Positions 15,761 to 23,577 of a stretch of DNA of 28,619 nucleotides are shown here, piece by piece. The notes beneath the pieces are model-generated. The model made no database searches and was not told where the DNA came from. It saw nothing but the letters and a program-made list of their open reading frames with translations. Each line of letters starts with the position of its first letter. The first letter of the stretch is position 1. This DNA is from Bifidobacterium breve (GTDB taxonomy: Bacteria > Actinomycetota > Thermoleophilia > Miltoncostaeales > Miltoncostaeaceae): assembly GCA_945876305.1 (NCBI GenBank), contig CAMCOB010000004.1, positions 1-28,619 on the forward strand. The letters are read 5' to 3'. Position numbers and translations under genes: made by a program.

Positions 15761-16242
15761 GCGAGGGCCGCCACCGCATCGGCGGGCAGTTGTGCTCGGG
15801 CCCTCTGCTCACGCGCGACATCGCCCGCCACCACGGCCCGTGCCACCGACTCGCCGGGGGCAACCACTTGCACCCAGCCACTGCCAAAGTGTGCGTCCAC
15901 CGTTGCGGCATCTTCGGCCCGCAGCACCCCACCCGGCCCCCGCACCTCGAGTCCGGCTGAGAGATCCACGGTCACTCCCTCCACCATTCCCTCGCTGCGG
16001 TGTGACGACCAGCCTCCACCATGCGTGGGCCCTGGGATGGGCAGGCCAAGGGCATTCGCCGCCGCAATGGCGTCGCACCCAGCCACCTCCACGTCTACGT
16101 CGCCGGGGCGGACGGGGGCCCCGAGCAGCAACCGACCGGCACTGCCGGCGAGGCGCCATGTGATGCCCGCGGCGTGCAGACGCGCAGCCACTGCCGTGAC
16201 TGTGGCGAGGACGTGCGCCGGGGATGGGCTCGCCGCCGCTAT
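15715..16242 (-). CDS. Nucleotidyltransferase-fold protein, possible AUA start
   Basis: The frame encodes up to 175 residues with the nucleotidyltransferase signature hGS-x(13)-DxD: 'WRLAGSAGRLLLGAPVRPGDVDVEV'. A second acidic strand follows (GVTVDLSAGLEV). This resembles minimal (MNT-like) nucleotidyltransferases, but the substrate is unknown. The start is a problem. The first conventional in-frame codon after the metG region is GTG at 16191 (158 residues), with no Shine-Dalgarno and placed inside what looks like the first helix. An ATA at 16242 has GGAGG (16250-16254) 7 nt upstream and would give 175 residues. The 3' end overlaps rsmI by 46 bp. It is the only minus-strand gene in a plus-strand housekeeping run. 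Confidence 0.68.
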   Translation of the reverse strand: MAAASPSPAHVLATVTAVAARLHAAGITWRLAGSAGRLLLGAPVRPGDVDVEVAGCDAIAAANALGLPIPGPTHGGGWSSHRSEGMVEGVTVDLSAGLEVRGPGGVLRAEDAATVDAHFGSGWVQVVAPGESVARAVVAGDVAREQRARAQLPADAVAALAYAESRIAAAASAAR

Positions 16243-16245
16243 CCT
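16240..16245 (+). promoter_or_regulatory. Predicted -10 box TATCCT of metG
   Basis: TATCCT ends 9 nt before the GTG start of metG and no Shine-Dalgarno is present, suggesting a near-leaderless transcript. On the other strand the same bases overlap the possible ATA start of the nucleotidyltransferase gene. Confidence 0.5.
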
Positions 16246-16249
16246 GCTG

Positions 16250-16254
16250 CCTCC
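16250..16254 (-). promoter_or_regulatory. Shine-Dalgarno GGAGG before a possible ATA start
   Basis: Read on the minus strand, GGAGG is followed by 7 nt and then ATA at 16242. It is the only ribosome-binding-like sequence near the 5' end of the nucleotidyltransferase-like frame. Confidence 0.4.
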
Positions 16255-17790
16255 GTGTCCGATTCGTTCTTCATCACCACGCCGATCTATTACGTGAACG
16301 CCGACCCCCACGTGGGGCATGCGTACACCACGATCATGGCCGACGTCATCGCCCGCCACCACCGGCAGCTGGGGGACGATGTGTTTTTCCTCACGGGCAC
16401 CGACGAGCACGGCGCCAAGATCGCTCAGGCCGCCGAGGCCCTGGGGCGCACCCCGCGTGAGCACGCCGATGAACTGTCGGGCCGGTTTCGGGCCCTGGGC
16501 GCGGTACTCGGGGCTACCAACGATTTCTTTATCCGGACCACCGATGATCAGCACAAGGCCGTGGTGCAGGAGCTCATCCAGCGCATGCACGACAAGGGTG
16601 ACATCTACAAGGGCAGCTACGGCGGCTGGTACTGCACCTCATGCGAGGCCTTCTACAACGAGGGCGATCTGGCGGAAGGGCAGCAGTGCCCCACGCACCA
16701 GCGCCCGGTGGAGTGGATTGAGGAGGAGAACTGGTTTTTCCGTCTGTCGGCGTATCAGGAGCGCCTGCTTGCGCAGTACGAGGCGGTGCCGCAGTTCGTG
16801 CGCCCGAAGTCGCGCATGAACGAGGCGCGCAGCATGGTGGAGATGGGGCTTGACGATCTCTCGATGAGCCGCGCTCAGGTGGAGTGGGGCGTCACGGTGC
16901 CGTGGGATCCCACGCACACCGTGTACGTGTGGGTGGATGCCCTCTTCAATTACTACACGGCCCTCACCTACGCGCGGCCCGCCGAGGACCTGCTGGACCG
17001 CTTCTGGCCTCCCACGGTGCAGCTGATGGCCAAGGACATCCTCAAGTTCCACGCCGTTATCTGGCCCGCACTGCTGATGAGCGCCGACCTCGCGCTGCCC
17101 GACCGTCTGTTCGTGCACGGGTACATCCTCAAGGGCGGCGAGCGCCTGTCGAAGACCACGGGCAACATCGTCGATCCATTTCCGTACATCGAGCGCTACG
17201 GCCTCGATGCGCTGCGCTACTACCTGGCGCGCGAGATCCGATTCGGTGACGACGGCACGTTCACCGACGAGGGCTTCCACCAGCGCTACACCAGCGAACT
17301 GGCCAACGATTTCGGCAATCTGCTCTCGCGCTCGGCAAAGATGGTGGAGCGCTACCGCGATGGCGTGGTGCCCGCGAACCCTGGTGGCGACGCCGACCTG
17401 GCCGCCGAGTGTGATGGTGCCCGCGACGCCGTGTGTGCGCAATTCGCGAAAGACGACATCACCGGTGCGGTCGAGGCGGCGTGGGTATGGATCCGCCGGC
17501 TCAACCGCCTGGTGGAAGAGCGTGAGCCGTGGGTGCTGGCCAAAGATGACGCCAACGCCGCCGCGCTCGACCAGGTGCTGTTCAGCCTGATCGCGGGCCT
17601 GCGCGTGGCGGCCATCCTGCTGTGGCCGGTCATCCCCGGATCGTGCGAGAAGGTGCTGGTGGCGCTGGGCGAGCCCGCGGACCGGGTATCCCTGAACACC
17701 GCAACGTGGAATGGCGGCACGCCGAAGGCAGTGGTGGCCCCGGGCGACCCGCTGTTTCCACGCATCGAGGTACAGGAGCCGACGACATAG
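16255..17790 (+). CDS. metG: Methionyl-tRNA synthetase
   Basis: This 511-residue class I synthetase charges tRNA-Met. The HIGH motif is HVGH (19-22), the KMSKS motif is RLSKT (297-301), and the connective domain has a zinc site C127-C130-C145 with H148 in place of the usual fourth cysteine. The anticodon-binding helical domain follows, ending with PVIPGSCEKVLVALG. The optional C-terminal tRNA-binding (EMAP/Trbp111) domain is absent, giving the short bacterial form. The GTG at 16255 is chosen because SFFITTPIYYVN follows directly and a TATCCT box lies 9 nt upstream; the longer frame to 16021 overlaps the opposite gene. The TAG stop overlaps the proposed tatD ATA start. Confidence 0.95.
   Translation: MSDSFFITTPIYYVNADPHVGHAYTTIMADVIARHHRQLGDDVFFLTGTDEHGAKIAQAAEALGRTPREHADELSGRFRALGAVLGATNDFFIRTTDDQHKAVVQELIQRMHDKGDIYKGSYGGWYCTSCEAFYNEGDLAEGQQCPTHQRPVEWIEEENWFFRLSAYQERLLAQYEAVPQFVRPKSRMNEARSMVEMGLDDLSMSRAQVEWGVTVPWDPTHTVYVWVDALFNYYTALTYARPAEDLLDRFWPPTVQLMAKDILKFHAVIWPALLMSADLALPDRLFVHGYILKGGERLSKTTGNIVDPFPYIERYGLDALRYYLAREIRFGDDGTFTDEGFHQRYTSELANDFGNLLSRSAKMVERYRDGVVPANPGGDADLAAECDGARDAVCAQFAKDDITGAVEAAWVWIRRLNRLVEEREPWVLAKDDANAAALDQVLFSLIAGLRVAAILLWPVIPGSCEKVLVALGEPADRVSLNTATWNGGTPKAVVAPGDPLFPRIEVQEPTT
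17774..17789 (+). promoter_or_regulatory. Shine-Dalgarno AGGAG and ATA start of tatD
   Basis: AGGAG (17774-17778), an 8-nt spacer and ATA (17787-17789) form a textbook initiation layout with a non-standard codon. The overlap with the metG stop (ATAG) mirrors the ATGA and GTGA overlaps of neighbouring genes. Confidence 0.6.
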
Positions 17791-18539
17791 TCGATTCGCA
17801 TTGCCACCTGGCGTCCTGCGACGACACCGTGCCCGATCTCATCGCGGCCGCGTTGGATGCCGGGGTCACACGCATGGTCACCATCGGCTGCGGCCGTGAG
17901 TCGTCTGAGCACGCGGTGGCCCTTGCCGACGCGCATCCCGAAGTATGGGCTGCTGTGGGGGTGCACCCGGTGGATGCCGGCAAGGGCAACTGGCGCGATT
18001 CGGATGTCGATTGGATCCGCGACCTGGCCCAGCATGATCGCGTGGTGGCTATCGGCGAGTGCGGGCTCGACTACTTCCATGACCGCTCCACGCCCGATGA
18101 CGCCATCCGGGCCTTTCGCGCGCAATGCGAGATCGCAGCCGATCTGGACATGCCGCTAGTCATCCACACGCGCGACGCGGCCGACGACACCATGGTCATC
18201 CTGCGTGAGGCCGGTACTTCGCAGATCATCCTCCACTGTTTTTCGATTCCTGAGTACCTCGATGAGGCCGCTGACAGGGGCTGGATGATGAGCTTGGCGG
18301 GGCCGGTGACCTTCCCGAAGAACACTGCGCTGCGCGAGGCCGCACCGCGTATCCCCGAGGCCCAGTTACTGGTGGAGACCGACGCGCCCTACCTGGCCCC
18401 CGTGCCCATGCGTGGCAAGCGCAACCAGCCAGCATTCGTGGCCCACACACTCGAAGGCGTCGCCGCGCTGCGGGGTGTGGGAATCGAGCACCTCGACGCG
18501 GTCACCACGGCCAACGCCGCGCGAATCTTCGGCTGGTGA
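17787..18539 (+). CDS. tatD: TatD-family metal-dependent hydrolase / DNase
   Basis: This 250-residue TIM-barrel metallohydrolase has all family motifs: N-terminal DSHCHL (HxH), GECGLDY, PLVIHTRDA, ILHCFS and VETDAPYL. Starting at ATA (17787) it begins (M)VDSHCHL, the normal TatD N-terminus. No ATG, GTG or TTG exists in frame between 17643, deep inside metG, and the HxH motif. Using the next GTG downstream would delete the metal site. An AUA start coupled to the metG stop is therefore the best reading. TatD proteins act as 3'-5' exonucleases or deacylases in the cytoplasm. The 3' end overlaps the rsmA start (GTGA). Confidence 0.93.
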   Translation: MVDSHCHLASCDDTVPDLIAAALDAGVTRMVTIGCGRESSEHAVALADAHPEVWAAVGVHPVDAGKGNWRDSDVDWIRDLAQHDRVVAIGECGLDYFHDRSTPDDAIRAFRAQCEIAADLDMPLVIHTRDAADDTMVILREAGTSQIILHCFSIPEYLDEAADRGWMMSLAGPVTFPKNTALREAAPRIPEAQLLVETDAPYLAPVPMRGKRNQPAFVAHTLEGVAALRGVGIEHLDAVTTANAARIFGW

Positions 18540-19366
18540 GCGGCTCCCCGGATCGCGTCGGCACGCAGCGCCTGATGGAGCGCCACGGAATCCGGCCCGA
18601 TACCGATCTTGGCCAGCACTTCCTGCTGGACGAGAATCTGGTCGATCTGGCAATTCGTATGGCCGAGGTGGGCCCCGACGACGTGGTGCTCGAGATCGGG
18701 CCGGGGCTTGGAACACTCACCGCCGCGCTCGCCCGCACCGCGCGCACGGTGCACGCCATTGAGTGTGACCGCCGCATGGAGCCCCCGCTCACTGAGACCA
18801 CCACGGGCGTTGGCGACGTGCGGGTGATCTGGGGCGACTGCATGAAGGTGGACCTGACGGCGCTCGACCCCGCACCAACCCGGGTCGTGAGCAACCTGCC
18901 CTACCACGTGGCCACCCCCGTGCTGGTGGAGACCATCGCCCAGTTGCCCCAGGTGGGGATGTGGGCGCTCATGACGCAATCCGAGGTTGCCGACCGCTGG
19001 CTCGCTGCTCCCGGATCGCGCATGTACGGCGGACCGTCGGTCACCATTCAGTTGGCCGCCGAGCCGGCTGGCCGCCGCAAGGTGGGCCGCGAGGTGTTCT
19101 CACCCCGCCCCCGCGTTGACTCGGCGCTGATTGCCCTCAGGCGCACAGGCCCCGCGCCATCGGCCGGGGTGCGGTCACTGGTACGCGCCGCATTTGCGGT
19201 GCGCCGGAAGACCCTCGCAAACTCCCTGGGGCAGGCTGGCGCCGACCGTGCCGCCGTGCGCGAGGCGCTCGTACGCATGGGTATCGCCGAGACCGCCCGC
19301 CCGGAGGATCTTCCACCGTCTGCGTACCCCGACCTCGCGCGCGAAATCGCATGGACCGGCGCATGA
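18536..19366 (+). CDS. rsmA: 16S rRNA (adenine1518/1519-N6)-dimethyltransferase RsmA/KsgA
   Basis: This 276-residue SAM-dependent enzyme dimethylates two adenines near the 3' end of 16S rRNA. The SAM motif EIGPGLGTLT (about 53-62), acidic E76 (AIECD), GDCMKVDL and the catalytic NLPYHVATP are present. 'DLGQHFLLDENLV' near the N-terminus is typical. The usual QKEVA is TQSEVADR here. The GTG at 18536 overlaps the tatD stop, and the stop overlaps the ispE start (ATGA), so tatD-rsmA-ispE are translationally coupled. Confidence 0.95.
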   Translation: MSGSPDRVGTQRLMERHGIRPDTDLGQHFLLDENLVDLAIRMAEVGPDDVVLEIGPGLGTLTAALARTARTVHAIECDRRMEPPLTETTTGVGDVRVIWGDCMKVDLTALDPAPTRVVSNLPYHVATPVLVETIAQLPQVGMWALMTQSEVADRWLAAPGSRMYGGPSVTIQLAAEPAGRRKVGREVFSPRPRVDSALIALRRTGPAPSAGVRSLVRAAFAVRRKTLANSLGQAGADRAAVREALVRMGIAETARPEDLPPSAYPDLAREIAWTGA

Positions 19367-20202
19367 GCATTACGGTGTTCGCCCCACCGAAGGTGAACCT
19401 GCGCCTCCTGGTGGGGCCGGTACGCGCCGATGGATATCACCCCCTTCGTTCGCTCATGGTGGCCCTCGACGGCCCCGCGGATCGCGTGACGGTCACCCGG
19501 GCCGCGGAGCGAGCGGTTCGCTGCCCGGGCATCGACGGCCCGGCAAACCTCGCGTGGGTGGCCCTCGACGCGCTTGAGGCCGAGGTGGGGGAACCGCTCC
19601 CGCCGCTCGCGGTGGATATCGACAAGGTGCTGCCGTCTCAGGCCGGGGTGGGTGGTGGCTCAAGCGACGCCGCGGCCGTTCTTCGCGGCGCCAACGAACT
19701 GCTGGGTCTGGGTCTCGCCCCCGAACGCCTCGAGCGCGCCGCCGCGGCCGTGGGGTCGGACGTGCCGTTCTTCATCCGCGGCGGTGCGCAGTGGGCCACC
19801 GGACGCGGTGAGATGCTGGAGCCCGCATCGGCCCCGGCGTTCGAGTGCGTCATCGTCGCGCCCGGGGTAGGCCTGTCCACGGCTGCGGTGTACGCGGCAT
19901 TCGATGCCCTGCCCGCACCTGAGGCGGATACCGCCGGCGCACCCCCACCGCATGCTGCGGGTCTCGGGGGCTGGTGCCGCAATGACCTGTGGCCAGCGGC
20001 GCGCACACTGGCACCCGATCTTGCCCTTCTCAGTGACGCCCTTGAACGCGCGGGTGCATCACCGGCGCTGCTCTGTGGAAGCGGGTCGGCGTTCTGCGGG
20101 GTGTCTGCCACGGCTGCAGAGGCCGATGCAATCGCCGAGCAGATGATCAACGAGGCACCCGGTGCCCGCGTGCTGCGCGCACGATTCCCCGGGGCGGACT
20201 AG
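19363..20202 (+). CDS. ispE: 4-diphosphocytidyl-2-C-methyl-D-erythritol kinase IspE
   Basis: This 279-residue GHMP kinase phosphorylates CDP-methylerythritol in the MEP pathway for isoprenoid precursors. Motifs are APPKVNLRLLVG at the N-terminus, the ATP loop PSQAGVGGGSSDAAA (about 89-103) and the C-terminal GSGSAFCGV. The glutamine in PSQAG replaces the more usual glycine or methionine region of the loop. The ATG at 19363 overlaps the rsmA stop; an in-frame ATG at 19351 is less likely. In many actinobacteria rsmA and ispE are neighbours in this order, which supports the assignment. Confidence 0.95.
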   Translation: MSITVFAPPKVNLRLLVGPVRADGYHPLRSLMVALDGPADRVTVTRAAERAVRCPGIDGPANLAWVALDALEAEVGEPLPPLAVDIDKVLPSQAGVGGGSSDAAAVLRGANELLGLGLAPERLERAAAAVGSDVPFFIRGGAQWATGRGEMLEPASAPAFECVIVAPGVGLSTAAVYAAFDALPAPEADTAGAPPPHAAGLGGWCRNDLWPAARTLAPDLALLSDALERAGASPALLCGSGSAFCGVSATAAEADAIAEQMINEAPGARVLRARFPGAD

Positions 20203-20262
20203 ACCCGGGCTGGACCGTCTGTCTGGAGCCTCCAGGTTGGTCCGGTAGACGATGCCGGGGTG

Positions 20263-20290
20263 GGGACCCCCCCCGTGAGGGGGGTGTCCC
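20263..20290. terminator. GC hairpin between convergent ispE and the secreted-protein gene
   Basis: GGGA-CCCCCC pairs with GGGGGG-TG-TCCC around a 6-nt loop, with a 2-nt bulge. It lies in the 102-bp gap between convergent genes and may terminate both. Confidence 0.5.
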
Positions 20291-20304
20291 TCAGTCATGC
20301 GGCG

Positions 20305-20784
20305 TCAGGCTGGCTTCGTTGCGCGGCCGCGCAACGACACGGCCTCCTTCTTGCCGGTGATCGAGTGAATGGCTGCGAACTGCAGCATCCTCCCCTTGAT
20401 GCCTGCGTATGACCCCGTCCCCCCGGTGATCTGGCCTGCACCGGTGAACGTGATGTGCAGGCGCGTGACGCTGTACCTGGAGACGCAGTTGCCGGTCACC
20501 GTGCCATTGGCGTTGGTGATCGTGAACGTCGTCTTGGCAATGCCGGTGGGCGGCGACAGCGTGTACACCAGTGTGATGTCACCACTGCCGATGGGGCTGC
20601 CCTTGACCGTGCCGACGTCCTGCAGCACCGTGGGACTGATGACGGTATCGAGGTGGGTCTTGCCTGCGATGTGAACCCCGACGGAAGCAGTCGCAGGTGC
20701 GGCTGATGCGGTGCCCGCGGTCCAGATGCCCATCATTGCCAGCAGGGCCACGAGGCCCGTTCGGATAATCGAGCGCAGCCTCAT
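20305..20784 (-). CDS. Small secreted protein of unknown function
   Basis: This 159-residue protein has a clear Sec signal peptide (basic MRLRSIIR, hydrophobic core, ASA cleavage near 28) and a mature part rich in Thr, Gly and Ser with alternating beta-strand character. The segment 'GAGQITGGTGSYAGIKGRMLQF' resembles the repeat-like turn seen in allene-oxide-cyclase/dirigent-type beta-barrels, but the match is weak. Its ATG overlaps the stop of the sulfatase gene (ATGA), so the two are coupled and may act together outside the cell. Function unknown. Confidence 0.78.
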   Translation of the reverse strand: MRLRSIIRTGLVALLAMMGIWTAGTASAAPATASVGVHIAGKTHLDTVISPTVLQDVGTVKGSPIGSGDITLVYTLSPPTGIAKTTFTITNANGTVTGNCVSRYSVTRLHITFTGAGQITGGTGSYAGIKGRMLQFAAIHSITGKKEAVSLRGRATKPA

Positions 20785-22571
20785 GCCACACCGCTTCGGA
20801 ACGCGGGAGCGGGCATAGGGGGCTCGATCGTGCTGGGCAGCGGCTGGAGGCGCTCGGCCTGCACCTTGTTCAGCTTTGCGAGCAGGCGTACGAACTGCCG
20901 CTGCTCCTCGGGCGTGCGTGTGTAGCCGCGGTACGCCAAGTTCGTCGTCTCCAGAGGGTCCTTTTGCAGGCAGTACATCTCAAACTCAGGTGGCGCCACA
21001 TCCGGGGCCACCGAGTAGTACTTGGCAAACTTCCAGTGGGCTTCGCGGATACCCACGATGTGCTGCGGGGCCGGGATGTACGGGCCCTGGTTCTGGCCAG
21101 CCTGAAAGTCGTCGTACGTGAAGAGCACGTAGTCCTGTACGGCCTTCTTCTTGCCCAGGACAATGCCGGAGTAGTCGACGCCGGACGTGGCCACCTGCGT
21201 CGCCCCGACAAGGCTTGCGAGGGTCGGCACCATGTCCACGTGCGACACCAGCGCACTGCTCGTGCGTGGCTTCGGGAAGAGGCCCGGGTTCGAGTACACG
21301 AGCGGAATGCGCAGCGACTCGTCGTACATGTTGAAGTTCTTCTGGCGCAGGCCGCCGTGGGCCAGCCCCATCTCGCCATGGTCGGCCGTGCGGATGATGA
21401 GCGACTGCTCATACACCGACGGACCACCGGCAACCAGGCTCACCGACTTGAGTGCCGCCAGCATGTCGAGCAGGTGCGCATCGCTCGACTTCATGAGGTT
21501 CCCGTAGAAGTTGAGGTAGCGCAGGCGCTGCGACCGCTTGGTGATGCGACCCGACAGCTGGAAGAGCTTCAGGAACAACTCCTGCGCGCGCGGCTTGGTG
21601 CTGAGGTCCTCGTCCCATGTGGCTGGAAGACCGATATCGCCCTGCAGGTCCTGGTTTGAGAAGCCGGCTGCGGCGTAGTTCTTCGGGTAGCCGAGCACGT
21701 CGTGCGGGTTGACGATCGAGACGATCAGGCAGAACTTCTGCTGGTTCGCCGGCAGGCTCTGCCTGATGGTGGGCCAGGCCTTGATGAACTGCAGCACGCC
21801 CTCGGTGCCCTCGGTGTAGTCGCCCACCGACGCCATGTAGCGATCGTCGTTGGCCGCAAGGCCGGCACCCATCTGGGGAATCGACTGGTCTGCGCCAGCG
21901 TCTTCCGGGTTCCAGCGGTACCACCCGAACGGCAGCAACATATCCACGGGCTCTGTGGTGGGCTGCGGCGGATACATCGCGTTGCGCGTGTTGGCATCTG
22001 CGGGTGCACTGGCGGGCGGGTACTTGCTGCAGTGCCACTTGCCCTTGTACACGGTGTAGTAGCCCGCATCCGCCATGACCTGCGCGATGTTGGGGAGCGG
22101 ATTCGCCTCGGTCTGGCCAACCGACTGAGCTGCGGCGGCCGACGGGAAGGGCAGGTCAACCTGCGGGTAATTGGCCCCGTACATGTCGGTCTCGAGCGTG
22201 TACTTCACACCTGTCTGTGCGGGGAAGCGACCCGAGAAGAAGGTGGAGCGCGCCGGTGAGCACATGCATGCATTCGTGGTGGCGTTGGTGAACGTGAGGC
22301 CGTTCTTCTGGAGCATCGTGAGCCCCGGCAGGTTCTTTTCGGACCAGGCCGGGGGGAAGTGCTGGATATACCGCTCCTGGTCGGTCATGAAGATGATCAT
22401 GTTCATGTCCGCCGGATTGCCGCTGGGCGCCGGAGCCGTGGTGGCGCTCGAGGTCTTCGCGAGGGCCCCGGACGCGGCGGCGCCCAGATAGAGCGACCCA
22501 GCGGTGACGGCGCCTGCCTGCAGGAAGCGCTTACGCGAGAGGCCGCCGGACTGTTCGGGTGTTTCGGTCAT
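20781..22571 (-). CDS. Exported type I sulfatase (FGE-dependent, Tat signal)
   Basis: This 596-residue enzyme hydrolyses sulfate esters. The sulfatase signature CSPAR (104-108, in CMCSPARSTFFSGR) contains the cysteine converted to formylglycine, metal ligands are in MTDQ (from 62) and TADHGEMGLAHGG, and a C-terminal sulfatase subdomain follows. The N-terminus has a Tat-like motif SRKRFLQ before a hydrophobic stretch; the second arginine is lysine, a tolerated variant. The ATG at 22571 is fixed by a TAGGCT box exactly 7 nt upstream, indicating a leaderless mRNA; the longer frame to 22622 would start before the promoter. Substrate (arylsulfate, choline-sulfate or polysaccharide) cannot be told. 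The next gene starts within its stop codon. Confidence 0.9.
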   Translation of the reverse strand: MTETPEQSGGLSRKRFLQAGAVTAGSLYLGAAASGALAKTSSATTAPAPSGNPADMNMIIFMTDQERYIQHFPPAWSEKNLPGLTMLQKNGLTFTNATTNACMCSPARSTFFSGRFPAQTGVKYTLETDMYGANYPQVDLPFPSAAAAQSVGQTEANPLPNIAQVMADAGYYTVYKGKWHCSKYPPASAPADANTRNAMYPPQPTTEPVDMLLPFGWYRWNPEDAGADQSIPQMGAGLAANDDRYMASVGDYTEGTEGVLQFIKAWPTIRQSLPANQQKFCLIVSIVNPHDVLGYPKNYAAAGFSNQDLQGDIGLPATWDEDLSTKPRAQELFLKLFQLSGRITKRSQRLRYLNFYGNLMKSSDAHLLDMLAALKSVSLVAGGPSVYEQSLIIRTADHGEMGLAHGGLRQKNFNMYDESLRIPLVYSNPGLFPKPRTSSALVSHVDMVPTLASLVGATQVATSGVDYSGIVLGKKKAVQDYVLFTYDDFQAGQNQGPYIPAPQHIVGIREAHWKFAKYYSVAPDVAPPEFEMYCLQKDPLETTNLAYRGYTRTPEEQRQFVRLLAKLNKVQAERLQPLPSTIEPPMPAPAFRSGVA

Positions 22572-22578
22572 ACCGGGC

Positions 22579-22584
22579 AGCCTA
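22579..22584 (-). promoter_or_regulatory. -10 box TAGGCT for leaderless sulfatase mRNA
   Basis: On the minus strand TAGGCT is followed by 7 nt and the ATG at 22571, so transcription should begin at or next to the start codon. Confidence 0.6.
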
Positions 22585-22679
22585 GTCACGGCCGCTCCCG
22601 AGCCCCGTCCAATTGGGTGCATGTGGGATATTCGTGATGCGGCGGAGCTGGGGCGGGGTGGGCCTGCCTCGGGGTACGG

Positions 22680-23471
22680 CTACTGGCGCACTGTGCGCGT
22701 ACCGGCGCGCGCACCGGCATCGCTTCGCACCTGCGCCAGATCGGGCGGGTTGAGCGCGAGCAGTTCGGGCACGGTGACGGCCTTGAACCCCCGGCGACGG
22801 ATCTCGGGCAGCAGGCGGTTGACCGCCTTGGCGGTCTGGCCACGGTTCTCGTGCAGCAGGATGATGGAACCCGGGGTGATGAACTGCTCGCTGCGGCGGA
22901 GGATCTCAGTCCATGGAGCACCCAGCGAATCGCGTGAATCCTGGGTCCACATCACTTGCAGCATCCGCTTCTGAGTGAGCCAGTTCTGCACCGCACCTGT
23001 GCTGGCGCCGTACGGGGAGCGAAAGAGCATCACCGGCGTGCCCGTGATGCGTTCCGACGCGGCCACGCTCGTGGCCACCTGCGAGATCTGCTGCGGCACC
23101 GGCAGGCCGGGCATGTGATGGTGCGACCATGTGTGATCTCCCAGCGAGTGATCACGCGCCGCGCGCTTCAGCGTCTCCGGCCATGTGGCGAAGTTCTTGC
23201 CGTTGGTGAAGAACGTGGCGTGGAACCCGTATCTGCGCATCTCGTCCATCACCGTGTCGGTGCCGGGTCCCGGACCGTCATCGAACGTGAGCGCCACGTA
23301 GCGCTTCTGGTTGCCGGCCCGGTAGATGGGCACCCCCACTGCTGCCACGCGCTGCACCGCGGCCTGCTGATCGGCCTTCGATGGCATGGGATCCGTGGGC
23401 ATTGGCGTGTTCGCCGCGAGGGTGGGTGCGGCGGTCAGTACGAGTGCCCCGAGAACGATTGCGATTCGCAT
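22680..23471 (-). CDS. Secreted polysaccharide deacetylase (NodB/CE4)
   Basis: This 263-residue protein has a signal peptide (MRIAIVLGALVLTAAPTLAA) and a NodB domain with TFDDGPGPG, HTWSHHHM (metal histidines), RSPYGAS and LLHENRG. It probably deacetylates peptidoglycan or an extracellular polysaccharide. It differs clearly from the deacetylase at 8434-9213, so it is not a recent duplicate. The ATG at 23471 has a TACTAT box exactly 7 nt upstream and no Shine-Dalgarno. It precedes the sulfatase on the same strand with a 108-bp gap that contains the sulfatase's own promoter. Confidence 0.93.
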   Translation of the reverse strand: MRIAIVLGALVLTAAPTLAANTPMPTDPMPSKADQQAAVQRVAAVGVPIYRAGNQKRYVALTFDDGPGPGTDTVMDEMRRYGFHATFFTNGKNFATWPETLKRAARDHSLGDHTWSHHHMPGLPVPQQISQVATSVAASERITGTPVMLFRSPYGASTGAVQNWLTQKRMLQVMWTQDSRDSLGAPWTEILRRSEQFITPGSIILLHENRGQTAKAVNRLLPEIRRRGFKAVTVPELLALNPPDLAQVRSDAGARAGTRTVRQ

Positions 23472-23478
23472 GGGAGTG

Positions 23479-23484
23479 ATAGTA
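23479..23484 (-). promoter_or_regulatory. -10 box TACTAT for leaderless deacetylase mRNA
   Basis: TACTAT on the minus strand, 7 nt, then ATG at 23471: the same spacing as at 22571, 23578 and 27463. Confidence 0.6.
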
Positions 23485-23564
23485 ACCCGCAGTAGTCAAG
23501 CCTGTGCTGGTGCAGGACCTGTTGCGACATGCCATGCCGCGACCAGCGGCGGCCCGGTCGCTGT

Positions 23565-23570
23565 TAGCCT
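23565..23570 (+). promoter_or_regulatory. -10 box TAGCCT of the small membrane protein gene
   Basis: TAGCCT is followed by 7 nt and the GTG at 23578, with no Shine-Dalgarno. It fits a leaderless transcript covering the membrane protein and the protease. Confidence 0.6.
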
Positions 23571-23577
23571 CGCGGAT

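Noticed and set aside
15675..16163. Plus-strand proline/arginine-rich frame opposite the nucleotidyltransferase-like gene
   Set aside because: Composition is typical of an antisense shadow and it overlaps rsmI out of frame.
8434..23471. The two polysaccharide deacetylase genes as a recent duplication
   Set aside because: Apart from the NodB motifs the proteins differ in length, N-terminus and most residues, so they are only distant family members.
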